A stretch of 32,986 bases of DNA from assembly GCA_024408295.1 (NCBI GenBank), contig JAKSVE010000011.1, forward strand, positions 1 through 32,986, written 5' to 3'. Positions 22,692 through 30,577 of the stretch are shown piece after piece. This DNA is from Bacilli bacterium (GTDB taxonomy: Bacteria > Bacillota_I > Bacilli_A > RFN20 > CAG-826). A program made the position numbers and the translations under genes. The stretch's first letter is position 1; every line of letters starts with the position of its first letter. The notes under the pieces are model-generated. The model had not been told where the DNA came from. It ran no database searches and was given only the letters and a program-made list of their open reading frames with translations.

Positions 22692-24098
22692 TTATTCTTT
22701 TCCGTCCCAGCAATATGTGCAGAGCTTTTCAGGATCGATTTCGCAAGCTTCTTTGAGATCATCCAATCTGTTGAATTGGAGTGATGTGAAGTGGAGTTCT
22801 TTGCGGATGTATTCGACCATGTTTGCGTATTCTTTTGAGTCTGGGTCAACGTATCTAGCAATTGTCTCAGGGTCTGTGTTTCCTTCAAGGAACATGATTG
22901 CCTTTCTAGCGATCAATTCCATTTCTGAGGTCGATCTTGAGAAGTTGAGGTATTTGCAGCCGTAGACAAGTGGTGGGCAAGCTGAACGAACGTGGACTTC
23001 TGAAGCGCCTGATGAATAGAGGAACTCGGTTGTTTCTCTCATCTGAGTGCCTCTGACGATTGAGTCATCGATGAGCATCAATCTCTTTCCTTCGATCAAA
23101 TCGTGGATAGGGATTAATTTCATGTGAGCGATGAGGTTGCGTTTCTCCTGCATGGTTGGCATGAATGAACGTGGCCATGTAGGTGTGTATTTGACGAATG
23201 GTCTCTGGAATGGGATTCCTGATTCGTTTGCATATCCGACTGCGTGAGCGATACCTGAGTCTGGGATGCCTGCGATTGAATCTGGTCTAACAGTATCTCT
23301 TTTGGCGATCATCTTTCCGCAGGTGCATCTCATCTTTTCAACTGAGAGACCTTCATAGCTTGCTGATGGATAGCCGTAGTAGATCCACAAGAATGTGCAG
23401 ATTCTCATCTTATTGCCTGGAGCGGCTAGCTGTTTGACTTCGCCCTCTTTGGTTAAGACGACGATTTCGCCTGGGCCTAATTCCTTATATAACGTGTATC
23501 CGAGATTCAAGAATGCGAATGATTCGAATGTGACGCATAAGTCTCCGTCTTCTTTCTTTCCGATGACGGCAGGTGTTCTTCCATATTTGTCTCTTGAGAC
23601 ATAGATTCCTCTGTTGTTCATGAGGACGATGGTCATTGATCCATCGATTATCTCCTGAGCATACTGGAGACCTTCGATGAGGTTCTTTTTCTGGTTGATG
23701 ATTGAGGCAACGAGCTCAGTGATGTTGATATCTCCACCTGACATCTCTAAGAAATGTGAGTTATTTGCGAGGAATTTCTCTTCGATTTCCTTAACGTTGT
23801 TAACTTTACCAACGCAGGTGATTGCGTATGTGCCTAAGTGTGATCTGATGATTAATGGCTGTGGGTCATAGTCTGAGATGCAGCCAATACCCATCTGGCC
23901 TTTCATCTCGAGGACATCTTTTTCGAACTTGGTTCTGAATGGAGAGTTCTCGATGTTGTGGATGGCTCTAGAGATGCCGTTAGGTGTAACGATAGCCATT
24001 CCTCCTCTTCTAGTGCCCAAGTGTGAGTGATAGTCAATGCCAAAGAACAAGTCAAAAACACAATCGTTTTTGCTGACAACTCCGAAAAATCCGCCCAT
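22692..24098 (-). CDS. PurF-like amidophosphoribosyltransferase paralogue lacking the N-terminal catalytic cysteine
   Basis: A 468-residue homologue of PurF with both halves present. The N-terminal glutaminase-like domain begins MGGFFGVVS where active enzymes have a Cys at the exposed N-terminus (CGVFGV in the purF product of this window); no Cys is available at or near the start, so glutamine hydrolysis by the usual mechanism is not expected. The PRPP loop LMLIDDSIVRGTQM (about residue 345) is intact, as are the positions of the four Fe-S cysteines: RICTFLWIYYG, PLVYGCKYL, KLCTYCWDG. It may use free ammonia or another amine donor, or regulate purF. ATG 24098 has SD AGAGGAA. It has its own -10 box TATAAT (24146-24151) and terminator. 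Confidence 0.88.
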   Translation of the reverse strand: MGGFFGVVSKNDCVFDLFFGIDYHSHLGTRRGGMAIVTPNGISRAIHNIENSPFRTKFEKDVLEMKGQMGIGCISDYDPQPLIIRSHLGTYAITCVGKVNNVKEIEEKFLANNSHFLEMSGGDINITELVASIINQKKNLIEGLQYAQEIIDGSMTIVLMNNRGIYVSRDKYGRTPAVIGKKEDGDLCVTFESFAFLNLGYTLYKELGPGEIVVLTKEGEVKQLAAPGNKMRICTFLWIYYGYPSASYEGLSVEKMRCTCGKMIAKRDTVRPDSIAGIPDSGIAHAVGYANESGIPFQRPFVKYTPTWPRSFMPTMQEKRNLIAHMKLIPIHDLIEGKRLMLIDDSIVRGTQMRETTEFLYSSGASEVHVRSACPPLVYGCKYLNFSRSTSEMELIARKAIMFLEGNTDPETIARYVDPDSKEYANMVEYIRKELHFTSLQFNRLDDLKEACEIDPEKLCTYCWDGKE

Positions 24099-24131
24099 AG
24101 TGTATTCCTCTTTTGTAGATGTATGTACCGG

Positions 24132-24145
24132 TCTAGTACTTTCAA
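24132..24145. promoter_or_regulatory. Candidate operator near the start of the PurF-like transcript
   Basis: On the minus strand TTGAAAGTACTAGA, an imperfect match to the TGAAAG-YR-CTTTCA palindrome. It is located just downstream of the -10 box TATAAT (24146-24151) of the PurF-like gene, so it would overlap the transcription start. Confidence 0.35.
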
Positions 24146-24175
24146 ATTATATTGATTATTTGCACGCATTTTATA

Positions 24176-24189
24176 TAAAAGTGCTTTCA
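24176..24189. promoter_or_regulatory. Candidate operator in the PurF-like/ACT divergent region
   Basis: TAAAAGTGCTTTCA, close to the palindrome found before glnN and purE, 45 bases centre-to-centre from the site at 24132. An extended -10 element TGGTATACT (24231-24239) for the ACT gene lies downstream. Confidence 0.4.
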
Positions 24190-24283
24190 TCTTTAAAATG
24201 CCTTCATTGAGTTTTTATAACGAGTGTGTATGGTATACTTAAGAACAATAAACTCTATGGTTAATGTCTAAGAAGGAGCACTT

Positions 24284-24553
24284 ATGAAAGCAATCATCTC
24301 AGTAGTTGGAAAAGATACAGTCGGCATTTTGGCCGCAGTCGCAACCAAGTGTGCAGACTACAAAGTCAACATCAATGATGTCAATCAGACCATCATCGAC
24401 CAGTATTTCACTATGTACATGGTCGTTGGACTCGACGAATTAACCATCCCATTCACTCAGTTCGTAGATGAAATCCAGGCAGTCGGAAAAGAGAAGAACC
24501 TCAAGATTGACTGCATGCACGAAGACATCTTCAACATGATGCATAAAATCTAG
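24284..24553 (+). CDS. ACT-domain protein, UPF0237 family
   Basis: An 89-residue single ACT domain (MKAIISVVGKDTVGILAAVATKCADYKVNINDVNQTI...). ACT domains bind small ligands such as amino acids and often regulate metabolic enzymes; this family's ligand is not established. SD AAGGAG lies upstream. It is followed ten bases later by a UPF0210/DUF711 gene, and this pairing is seen widely in bacteria, implying joint function. Promoter: extended -10 TGGTATACT. Confidence 0.88.
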   Translation: MKAIISVVGKDTVGILAAVATKCADYKVNINDVNQTIIDQYFTMYMVVGLDELTIPFTQFVDEIQAVGKEKNLKIDCMHEDIFNMMHKI

Positions 24554-24563
24554 GTGACGAACG

Positions 24564-25925
24564 ATGATTAACAACAGAAACGAGATAGTGGAAACTATCC
24601 GCATGATTCAAGAAGAGAACCTTGATGTAAGAACCATCACCATGGGTATCTCCTTGATCGATTGCATGGACACCGACATCAATCGCTCATGCGAGAAGAT
24701 ATATAATAAGGTGTATAAGTACGCTAAAGACTTGGTCAAAGTAGGAAACGAAATCTCCAAGAAATACGGTATTCCTATAGTCAATAAGAGAGTCTCCGTC
24801 ACTCCAATCGCTATGCTTGTTGGAGTCTCAGGAGGAGATCCAGTTTTATACGCAAAAACCTTGGATAAAGTTGCAAAAGACATCGGAATCGACTTCATTG
24901 GAGGATACTCCGCTCTTGTCCAGAAAGGCTTTGCCCCAGGCGATAGAGAGCTCATCGATTCAATCCCTAGGGCCCTCAATGAAACGTCATTCGTCTGCTC
25001 ATCTGTCAACGTCGGATCAACCCGTGCGGGCATCAATCTTGACGCTGTTAAAATCATGGGCGAAAAGGTTAGAGAAGCAGCAGAACTATCTAAAGATAGA
25101 GAATGCATCGCAGCATCAAAAATGGTCGTCTTCTGCAACGCGGTTGAGGACAACCCATTCATGGCTGGAGCATTCCATGGAGTTGGTGAGGCTGATTGCA
25201 TCATCAACGTCGGAGTCTCAGGTCCAGGCGTTGTTAGAGCCGCTATTGCAAAAACACCAAAAGACGCATCAATCTCAGAGATTGCAGATGTCATCAAGAA
25301 GACTGCATTCAAAGTCACGAGAATGGGTCAGTTAGTCGGCGTTGAAGCTTCTAAAATGCTCGGCGTTGAGTTCGGTATCGTCGACCTCTCATTAGCACCA
25401 ACCCCGGCGGTTGGAGACTCAGTTGCCCACATCCTTGAAGAAATGGGCTTAGAGCAGTGCGGAGGAGTTGGAACAACCGCCTGTTTAGCTATCCTCAATG
25501 ACGCAGTCAAGAAAGGCGGAGTCATGGCTTCTTCACGTGTCGGTGGATTATCTGGAGCCTTCATCCCAGTATCTGAAGATGCCGGAATGATAGACGCTAC
25601 TGAATCCGGTGCGTTATGCATTGAGAAATTAGAAGCGATGACCGCTGTTTGCTCAGTCGGTTTAGATATGATCGTCATCCCTGGAGATACACCAGCGGAA
25701 GTGATTTCTGCATTAATTGCAGACGAAGCTGCAATCGGCATGATCAACTGCAAGACAACCGCAGTTAGAGTCATCCCTGCAATTGGAAGAAAAGAAGGGG
25801 AGAGACTAAACTTTGGAGGCCTTCTTGGATACGGTCCAATCATGCCTATCAGAAAGCTCTCGCCAAAGACCTTCATCGACCGCGGTGGACAGATTCCTGC
25901 ACCATTAAATTCACTTAAAAACTAA
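24564..25925 (+). CDS. UPF0210/DUF711 family protein (PFL-like fold)
   Basis: A 453-residue full-length member of the UPF0210 (DUF711) family, recognised from [25 protein letters not shown] at the start, [12 protein letters not shown] near residue 79, [17 protein letters not shown] near 145, [12 protein letters not shown] near 216, [20 protein letters not shown] near 272, and a Gly-rich end. Structures in the family are described as related to the pyruvate formate-lyase/glycyl-radical barrel, but no enzymatic reaction is established. It is transcribed with the ACT protein, which probably senses a ligand for it. Position beside the purine operon is suggestive only. It ends before a terminator. 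Confidence 0.88.
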   Translation: MINNRNEIVETIRMIQEENLDVRTITMGISLIDCMDTDINRSCEKIYNKVYKYAKDLVKVGNEISKKYGIPIVNKRVSVTPIAMLVGVSGGDPVLYAKTLDKVAKDIGIDFIGGYSALVQKGFAPGDRELIDSIPRALNETSFVCSSVNVGSTRAGINLDAVKIMGEKVREAAELSKDRECIAASKMVVFCNAVEDNPFMAGAFHGVGEADCIINVGVSGPGVVRAAIAKTPKDASISEIADVIKKTAFKVTRMGQLVGVEASKMLGVEFGIVDLSLAPTPAVGDSVAHILEEMGLEQCGGVGTTACLAILNDAVKKGGVMASSRVGGLSGAFIPVSEDAGMIDATESGALCIEKLEAMTAVCSVGLDMIVIPGDTPAEVISALIADEAAIGMINCKTTAVRVIPAIGRKEGERLNFGGLLGYGPIMPIRKLSPKTFIDRGGQIPAPLNSLKN

Positions 25926-25930
25926 AATCG

Positions 25931-25970
25931 TAAGCCTCCGGTTATAGACCAAATCGGAGGTTTTCATTTT
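25931..25970 (+). terminator. Terminator after the DUF711 gene
   Basis: CCTCCG (25935-25940) and CGGAGG (25955-25960) with an inner GGTT/GACC-like pairing, followed by TTTTCATTTTT. Confidence 0.82.
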
Positions 25971-25981
25971 TCTTATTAAAA

Positions 25982-25993
25982 GAAAGTACTTTC
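25982..25993. promoter_or_regulatory. Perfect palindrome GAAAGTACTTTC upstream of the purE operon promoter
   Basis: Perfect twelve-base palindrome, 14 bases upstream of the -35 box at 26008. Its centre is 43.5 bases before the -10 box, the same as the related site at glnN. It is the cleanest copy of the motif family in the window. Confidence 0.5.
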
Positions 25994-26007
25994 AACAGCT
26001 CTTGCGA

Positions 26008-26036
26008 TTGAATAAGTTATATAAAATTGATAAATT
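26008..26036 (+). promoter_or_regulatory. Predicted promoter of the purEMNOBHD operon
   Basis: TTGAAT (26008-26013), a 17-base spacer, then TAAATT (26031-26036), placing the start near 26043, just before the ZTP aptamer. Confidence 0.5.
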
Positions 26037-26057
26037 TATATAGCTGATTAACAAAAG

Positions 26058-26139
26058 ATTATTGTGACTGGCGGTAAGATGCGAAGTGACGCAATGAAGC
26101 AATAATTATGCAGCAAACATCGTCGACCGCCTGGGCACA
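26058..26139 (+). promoter_or_regulatory. ZTP riboswitch (pfl motif)
   Basis: The two conserved blocks of the pfl/ZTP aptamer are present in order: GTGACTGGCG (26064-26073) and CCGCCTGGGCA (26127-26137), about 50 bases apart, with a variable stem between. The riboswitch senses ZMP/ZTP (AICAR nucleotides), which build up when 10-formyl-tetrahydrofolate is short, and turns on folate and purine genes. Here it leads straight into purE and the operon that contains the AICAR transformylase, the enzyme that consumes ZMP. Confidence 0.9.
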
Positions 26140-26190
26140 CTATCTAGAATTGATCTTTATCAACTTCTATTAGCGTGTCTTTTTATTTTC
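26135..26190 (+). terminator. Terminator (expression platform) of the ZTP riboswitch
   Basis: TAGAATTGAT (26145-26154) pairs with ATCAAcTTCTA (26159-26169) around loop CTTT, with outer ACAC/GTGT pairing (26136-26139 with 26175-26178), followed by a T run (26180-26189). The outer stem starts at the last conserved aptamer bases, so ligand binding would compete with termination. Confidence 0.75.
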
Positions 26191-26208
26191 TAAGAGAGGA
26201 AAACAAGG

Positions 26209-26703
26209 ATGAAAAAAGTCGGAATCGTCATGGGAAGCGCAAGCGACCTCCCAATTCTCAAGAAGTCATTTGAGATGCTCGACACCTTAGGCGTGCCATA
26301 TGAAGCACACGTCTACTCAGCTCACAGAACACCAACTGAGGCTGCAGAATTCGCTTCAAATGCAAAGGCAAACGGATTCGGAGTAATCATTGCAGCAGCA
26401 GGTATGGCAGCTCACTTAGCAGGTGCAATCGCAGCTAGGACCACACTCCCAGTCATCGGCATCCCATGCAAGAGCACAAACCTCGACGGTATGGATGCTC
26501 TCCTATCAACAGTCATGATGCCATCTGGTATCCCTGTTGCAACAGTGGCAATCGACGGAGCAAAGAATGCTGCAATCCTCGCAGCTGAAATCATTGCCTT
26601 GGGCGATGATGAATTAGCAGCAAAATTAGTCGCTCTTAAAGAAAAAGACGCAAAAGCAGCTTTAGAAAAAGATGCTGAAATCGCAAAAGAATTCAATAAA
26701 TAA
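26209..26703 (+). CDS. purE: N5-carboxyaminoimidazole ribonucleotide mutase PurE
   Basis: Class I PurE, 164 residues: converts N5-CAIR to CAIR. Motifs [17 protein letters not shown] at the start, VYSAHRTP near residue 38, [25 protein letters not shown] near 63, and [24 protein letters not shown] near 104. A class I enzyme needs PurK to supply N5-CAIR, but no purK is in this window. The C-terminus ends in an alanine/lysine-rich helix slightly longer than usual. SD GAGAGGA is upstream. It is the first gene behind the ZTP riboswitch. Confidence 0.95.
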   Translation: MKKVGIVMGSASDLPILKKSFEMLDTLGVPYEAHVYSAHRTPTEAAEFASNAKANGFGVIIAAAGMAAHLAGAIAARTTLPVIGIPCKSTNLDGMDALLSTVMMPSGIPVATVAIDGAKNAAILAAEIIALGDDELAAKLVALKEKDAKAALEKDAEIAKEFNK

Positions 26704-26717
26704 ACTGGAGAATCACT

Positions 26718-27770
26718 ATGAACAAGAATTCCAAATCAGAATCATACGCAGCAGCCGGCGTTGATATCACAGCAGGCTACAAAGCAGTCGAATTGATGAA
26801 GGCCCACATCGCAAGAACCATCGTTCAGTCCAAACCAGACGACATCGGTGGATTCGGTGGACTCTTCACCCTCGACCTCACAGGCTACAAGAACCCAATC
26901 TTAGTCTCAGGCACCGACGGCGTTGGCACTAAGTTAAAGATGGCTTTCTTGATGGACAAGCACAACACAGTTGGTATCGACTGTGTCGCTATGTGTGTCA
27001 ACGATGTCATTTGCTGTGGCGCTAAGCCTCTCTTCTTCCTTGACTACATCGCATGTGGCAAGAACGTTCCAGAAAAGATCGCAGACATCGTCTCAGGTAT
27101 CTGTGATGGATGCGTTATGGCACATTCAGAATTAGTCGGCGGAGAAACAGCAGAAATGCCAGGATTCTACCCAGTTGACGAATATGACCTTGCAGGTTTC
27201 TCAGTCGGAATCGTTGATAAGGACAAAGTCATCGACAACAAGAAGATGGCAGTAGGGGATGTCATGATCGCTCTCCCATCATCAGGTGTTCACTCAAACG
27301 GCTTCTCACTCGTTAGAAAAGTCTTCGATGTTGAGAATTGCGACATCAAATCACCACTTGAAGCATTAGGCGGAAAGTCACTTGGAGAAACCCTCCTCAC
27401 ACCTACAAAGATCTATGTTAAGCCAGTATTAGCATTATTGGACGAAGTCGAAGTCAAGGGCATCTCCCATATCACCGGTGGAGGCTTCTATGAGAATATG
27501 CCTCGTTCAATCCCAGATGGATTAAAGGTCGTCATCAAGAAAGAAGACGTCAAGATTCTTCCAATCTTCAAGCTTCTCCAGGAAACAGGCAACATCCCAG
27601 AAAGAGATATGTTCAACACATTCAACATGGGTGTTGGCATGTCCATCATCGTCAAAGCTGAAGACGTCGAGAAATCACTCTCAATCTTAAAGGCTCATGG
27701 AGAAGATGCATACGTCATCGGACATATCGAAGCATCTGACTCAGACGAGAAGATCAACATCAACTTATAA
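26718..27770 (+). CDS. purM: Phosphoribosylformylglycinamidine cyclo-ligase (AIR synthase) PurM
   Basis: ATP-dependent closure of FGAM to AIR. 350 residues with [20 protein letters not shown] at the N-terminus, [34 protein letters not shown] near residue 43, [23 protein letters not shown] near 92, [14 protein letters not shown] near 139, and [13 protein letters not shown] near 253, all AIR synthase signatures. It lies 14 bases after purE with SD CTGGAG, and ten bases before purN. Confidence 0.96.
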   Translation: MNKNSKSESYAAAGVDITAGYKAVELMKAHIARTIVQSKPDDIGGFGGLFTLDLTGYKNPILVSGTDGVGTKLKMAFLMDKHNTVGIDCVAMCVNDVICCGAKPLFFLDYIACGKNVPEKIADIVSGICDGCVMAHSELVGGETAEMPGFYPVDEYDLAGFSVGIVDKDKVIDNKKMAVGDVMIALPSSGVHSNGFSLVRKVFDVENCDIKSPLEALGGKSLGETLLTPTKIYVKPVLALLDEVEVKGISHITGGGFYENMPRSIPDGLKVVIKKEDVKILPIFKLLQETGNIPERDMFNTFNMGVGMSIIVKAEDVEKSLSILKAHGEDAYVIGHIEASDSDEKININL

Positions 27771-27780
27771 GGTACACACT

Positions 27781-28395
27781 ATGGCTAAGAAAATTGCAAA
27801 CATCGCAGTTCTAGTATCAGGAGGCGGCACCAACTTGCAGGCAATCCTCGATGCGATTGATAATGGCATCATCACATCAGGCAAGGTCACGTTGGTCGTT
27901 GCCAACAAGAGTGGGGTCTACTCTTTAGAAAGAGCGAAGAACCACAACATCGAATCCCTTGTCCTTCTCAAGAAACAGCTAGGAGGACAAGAAGCCTTCG
28001 AGGACGCTTTGATAGCTGCGTTAAAAGAACATGACATCGACTTGATTGTTCTTGCAGGTTTCTTAGCTATTTTAAGTGAGAGATTCACCTCACTTTATAG
28101 AAACAGAATCATCAACGTTCACCCATCGCTCATCCCATCATTCTGCGGGAATGGCTATTACGGATTAAAAGTCCACGAAGCCGCCCTCAATTATGGAGTC
28201 AAGGTGACCGGAGCAACCGTTCACTTCGTCAACGAAGTCACGGACGGAGGAAAGATAATCCTGCAGAAAGCCGTTGAAATCCAGGATGGCGACACGCCTG
28301 AAATCTTGCAAAGAAGAGTCATGGAACAGGCAGAATGGATAATTCTTCCAAAAGCAGTCGAAATCGTCTCAAAACAATTAATGGAGGATAAATAA
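27781..28395 (+). CDS. purN: Phosphoribosylglycinamide formyltransferase PurN
   Basis: Transfers a formyl group from 10-formyl-THF to GAR. 204 residues: IAVLVSGGGTNLQAILDAI near residue 7, LAGFLAILSERF near 87, and the catalytic region IINVHPSLIPSFCGNGYYG near 106 with the Asn and His, then VHFVNEVTDGGKIILQK with the Asp near 147. I use ATG 27781 (MAKKIANIAVLV), ten bases after the purM stop. The frame is open 28 codons further upstream, but that lies inside purM. The SD is weak (AAGGT), suggesting coupling to purM. One base separates its stop from the next start. Confidence 0.94.
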   Translation: MAKKIANIAVLVSGGGTNLQAILDAIDNGIITSGKVTLVVANKSGVYSLERAKNHNIESLVLLKKQLGGQEAFEDALIAALKEHDIDLIVLAGFLAILSERFTSLYRNRIINVHPSLIPSFCGNGYYGLKVHEAALNYGVKVTGATVHFVNEVTDGGKIILQKAVEIQDGDTPEILQRRVMEQAEWIILPKAVEIVSKQLMEDK

Positions 28396-28396
28396 G

Positions 28397-29116
28397 ATGA
28401 ATATCTACAACATCAACAACATCAAAGAGCTTATCAAGGACAACCCATATGTCGGACGTGGCATCATCATCGGCAAGACCGAAGATGGCTCAAAGGCAGC
28501 ATTTGCCTACTTCATCATGGGAAGAAGCGAGAATTCCCGCAACAGAGTCTTCACCTTCAAGGACAACGTCTTATACACCGAACCATTCGATGTATCAAAG
28601 GTCCAGGATCCTTCATTAATCATCTACGCAGCAGTTAGAGACATCGACAACAAGATGATCGTCACAAACGGCGACCAAACCGACACCATCTACGAAGGCT
28701 ATAAGGCTGGCAAGTGCATGCATGGCTCATTAAAGGCACGTGAATTCGAACCAGACCATCCAAACCTCACACCACGTATCTCTGGCGTCCTCACATTCAA
28801 CGACAACGATTTCACATACGAGATGTCAATCCTCAAGAGCGCAGATGCAGCAGGTAGCGCATGCAACAGATACCTCTTCTCATACAATGCTCTCCCAGGA
28901 CTCGGACACTTCATCCACACATACGTAACAGATGGAAACCCAATCCCAACCTTCCAGGGCGAGCCTGAAAGAGTGGCAATCCCTAACGATATCGATGAAT
29001 TCACCAACGATATCTGGACTGGATTAAACGAAAACAACAAGATCTCCCTCTACGTGAGATACATCGACCTCAAGACAAACGAGATCGAAACAAGATTAAT
29101 CAACAAAAACAAATAA
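28397..29116 (+). CDS. purO: IMP cyclohydrolase, archaeal-type PurO family
   Basis: A 239-residue protein of the PurO/IMP_cyclohyd family, which closes FAICAR to IMP, the last step of the pathway. Recognised from YVGRGIIIGKTEDGSKAAFAYFIMGRSENSRNRVF (about residues 17-51), HPNLTPRISGVL near 120, and SACNRYLFSYNALPGLGHFIHTYV near 154. This family was first described in archaea and replaces the N-terminal cyclohydrolase half of bifunctional PurH. That fits the operon, where the purH gene lacks precisely that half. SD GGAGG (28383-28387) lies at the end of purN. It is one base after purN and ten before purB. Confidence 0.9.
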   Translation: MNIYNINNIKELIKDNPYVGRGIIIGKTEDGSKAAFAYFIMGRSENSRNRVFTFKDNVLYTEPFDVSKVQDPSLIIYAAVRDIDNKMIVTNGDQTDTIYEGYKAGKCMHGSLKAREFEPDHPNLTPRISGVLTFNDNDFTYEMSILKSADAAGSACNRYLFSYNALPGLGHFIHTYVTDGNPIPTFQGEPERVAIPNDIDEFTNDIWTGLNENNKISLYVRYIDLKTNEIETRLINKNK

Positions 29117-29126
29117 GGAGATAGAC

Positions 29127-30560
29127 ATGGAAGAGAGAAATTCATACATTTCACCATTCTCAACCCGCTACGCAAGCAAGGAGATGCAGTACGTATTCTC
29201 CAACGACTTCAAGTTCCAGACATGGAGAAGACTTTGGGTCTCACTTGCAAAAAGCGAGAAGAAGCTTGGACTCGACATCACAGACGAGCAGGTAGCAGAG
29301 CTCGAAGCTCACATCACCGACATCAACTACGAAGTCGCAGAAGAAAGAGAAAGAATCGTTAGACATGACGTCATGTCACACGTCTACGCTTATGGACAGC
29401 AGTGCCCTAAAGCAGCAGGCATCATCCATTTAGGCGCCACAAGCTGCTATGTCGGAGACAACACCGATGTCATCATCCTCAAAGAAGCATCAAAAATCGT
29501 CTTAGCTAAAGCTACACAAGTCTTAAAGAACCTCAAGGCATTCGCCCTTAAGTACAAGGATATGCCATGTTTAGCCTATACACACCTCCAGCCAGCTCAG
29601 TTAACAACAGTGGGCAAGAGAGCAACCCTTTGGATGAATGAGCTTGTCATGGATATCGAAAACCTCGTCTATCAGATGGACAACCTCAAGCTCTTGGGCC
29701 AGAAGGGCACAACAGGCACCCAGGCATCATTCATGGACTTATTCGCAGGAGATGAGAATAAGGTCAAAGAATTAGAGAAATTAATCGCAAACGACATGGG
29801 ATTCGAATCATGCGTCCCAGTCTCAGGCCAGACATATTCTAGAAAAGTCGATAGCTATTTCCTCTCAGTCCTTTCAGGAATCGCTCAGTCAGCATATAAG
29901 TTCTCAAATGACTTACGAATCCTTCAGTCATTCGAAGAAGTGGAAGAGCCATTCGAAAAGACACAGATTGGAAGCTCCGCAATGCCATACAAGAGAAACC
30001 CAATGAGATCAGAACGTATCTCATCTTTAGCTCGTTATGTAATCGTTGATTCAATCAACCCAGGATTGACCGCAGGAACACAGTGGTTCGAAAGAACACT
30101 TGATGACTCCGCAAACAAGAGAATCTCCGTCTCAGAAGCCTTCCTTGCAGTCGATTCAATCCTCAATATCTACATCAATATCTCTTCAAATCTCGTCGTT
30201 TATGAAAACGTCGTTAGAAGAAGAGTCATGGAAAAACTCCCATTCATGGCAACCGAGAACATCATGATGGAAGCTGTTAAGAGAGGTGGAAACCGTCAGG
30301 AACTCCACGAAGCCTTAAGAGTCCATTCACAGGCTGCCGCTTATGAGGTAAAGATGAACGGAAAGAAGAACGATCTCATCGATAGAATCGTCGCCGACCC
30401 TCTCTTCAACCTCAACAAGGAAGACATCGAAAAGGAATTAGACCCAGCTAAGTACACAGGACGTGCACCATCCCAGGTCGTCGAATTCCTCGAGAGTGTT
30501 GTCGACCCAATCTTAGATAAGTATCAGAGTGAAGAAATCACCGCTGAATTAAAGGTATAA
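29127..30560 (+). CDS. purB: Adenylosuccinate lyase PurB
   Basis: Cleaves fumarate from SAICAR (giving AICAR) and from adenylosuccinate (giving AMP). 477 residues of the fumarase/aspartase superfamily: HDVMSHVYAYGQQCPKAAGIIHLGATSCYVGDNTD near residue 75 with the catalytic His region, THLQPAQLTTVGKRA near 152, and the signature GSSAMPYKRNPMRSERISSL near 282. The sequence is nearer the longer lyases shared with eukaryotes than the short Bacillus type of about 430 residues. SD AAGGAG is upstream. Confidence 0.95.
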   Translation: MEERNSYISPFSTRYASKEMQYVFSNDFKFQTWRRLWVSLAKSEKKLGLDITDEQVAELEAHITDINYEVAEERERIVRHDVMSHVYAYGQQCPKAAGIIHLGATSCYVGDNTDVIILKEASKIVLAKATQVLKNLKAFALKYKDMPCLAYTHLQPAQLTTVGKRATLWMNELVMDIENLVYQMDNLKLLGQKGTTGTQASFMDLFAGDENKVKELEKLIANDMGFESCVPVSGQTYSRKVDSYFLSVLSGIAQSAYKFSNDLRILQSFEEVEEPFEKTQIGSSAMPYKRNPMRSERISSLARYVIVDSINPGLTAGTQWFERTLDDSANKRISVSEAFLAVDSILNIYINISSNLVVYENVVRRRVMEKLPFMATENIMMEAVKRGGNRQELHEALRVHSQAAAYEVKMNGKKNDLIDRIVADPLFNLNKEDIEKELDPAKYTGRAPSQVVEFLESVVDPILDKYQSEEITAELKV

Positions 30561-30577
30561 ACAAAGGAGAAACCACA

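Noticed and set aside
24608-25876. Long antisense frames (236 and 182 codons) opposite the DUF711 gene
   Set aside because: They lie fully opposite a well-recognised gene, have no SD and show no recognisable motif; they arise from its codon bias.
27697-27780. 28-codon upstream extension of purN
   Set aside because: It overlaps purM in another frame; MAKKIANIAVLVSGGG is the normal PurN start.
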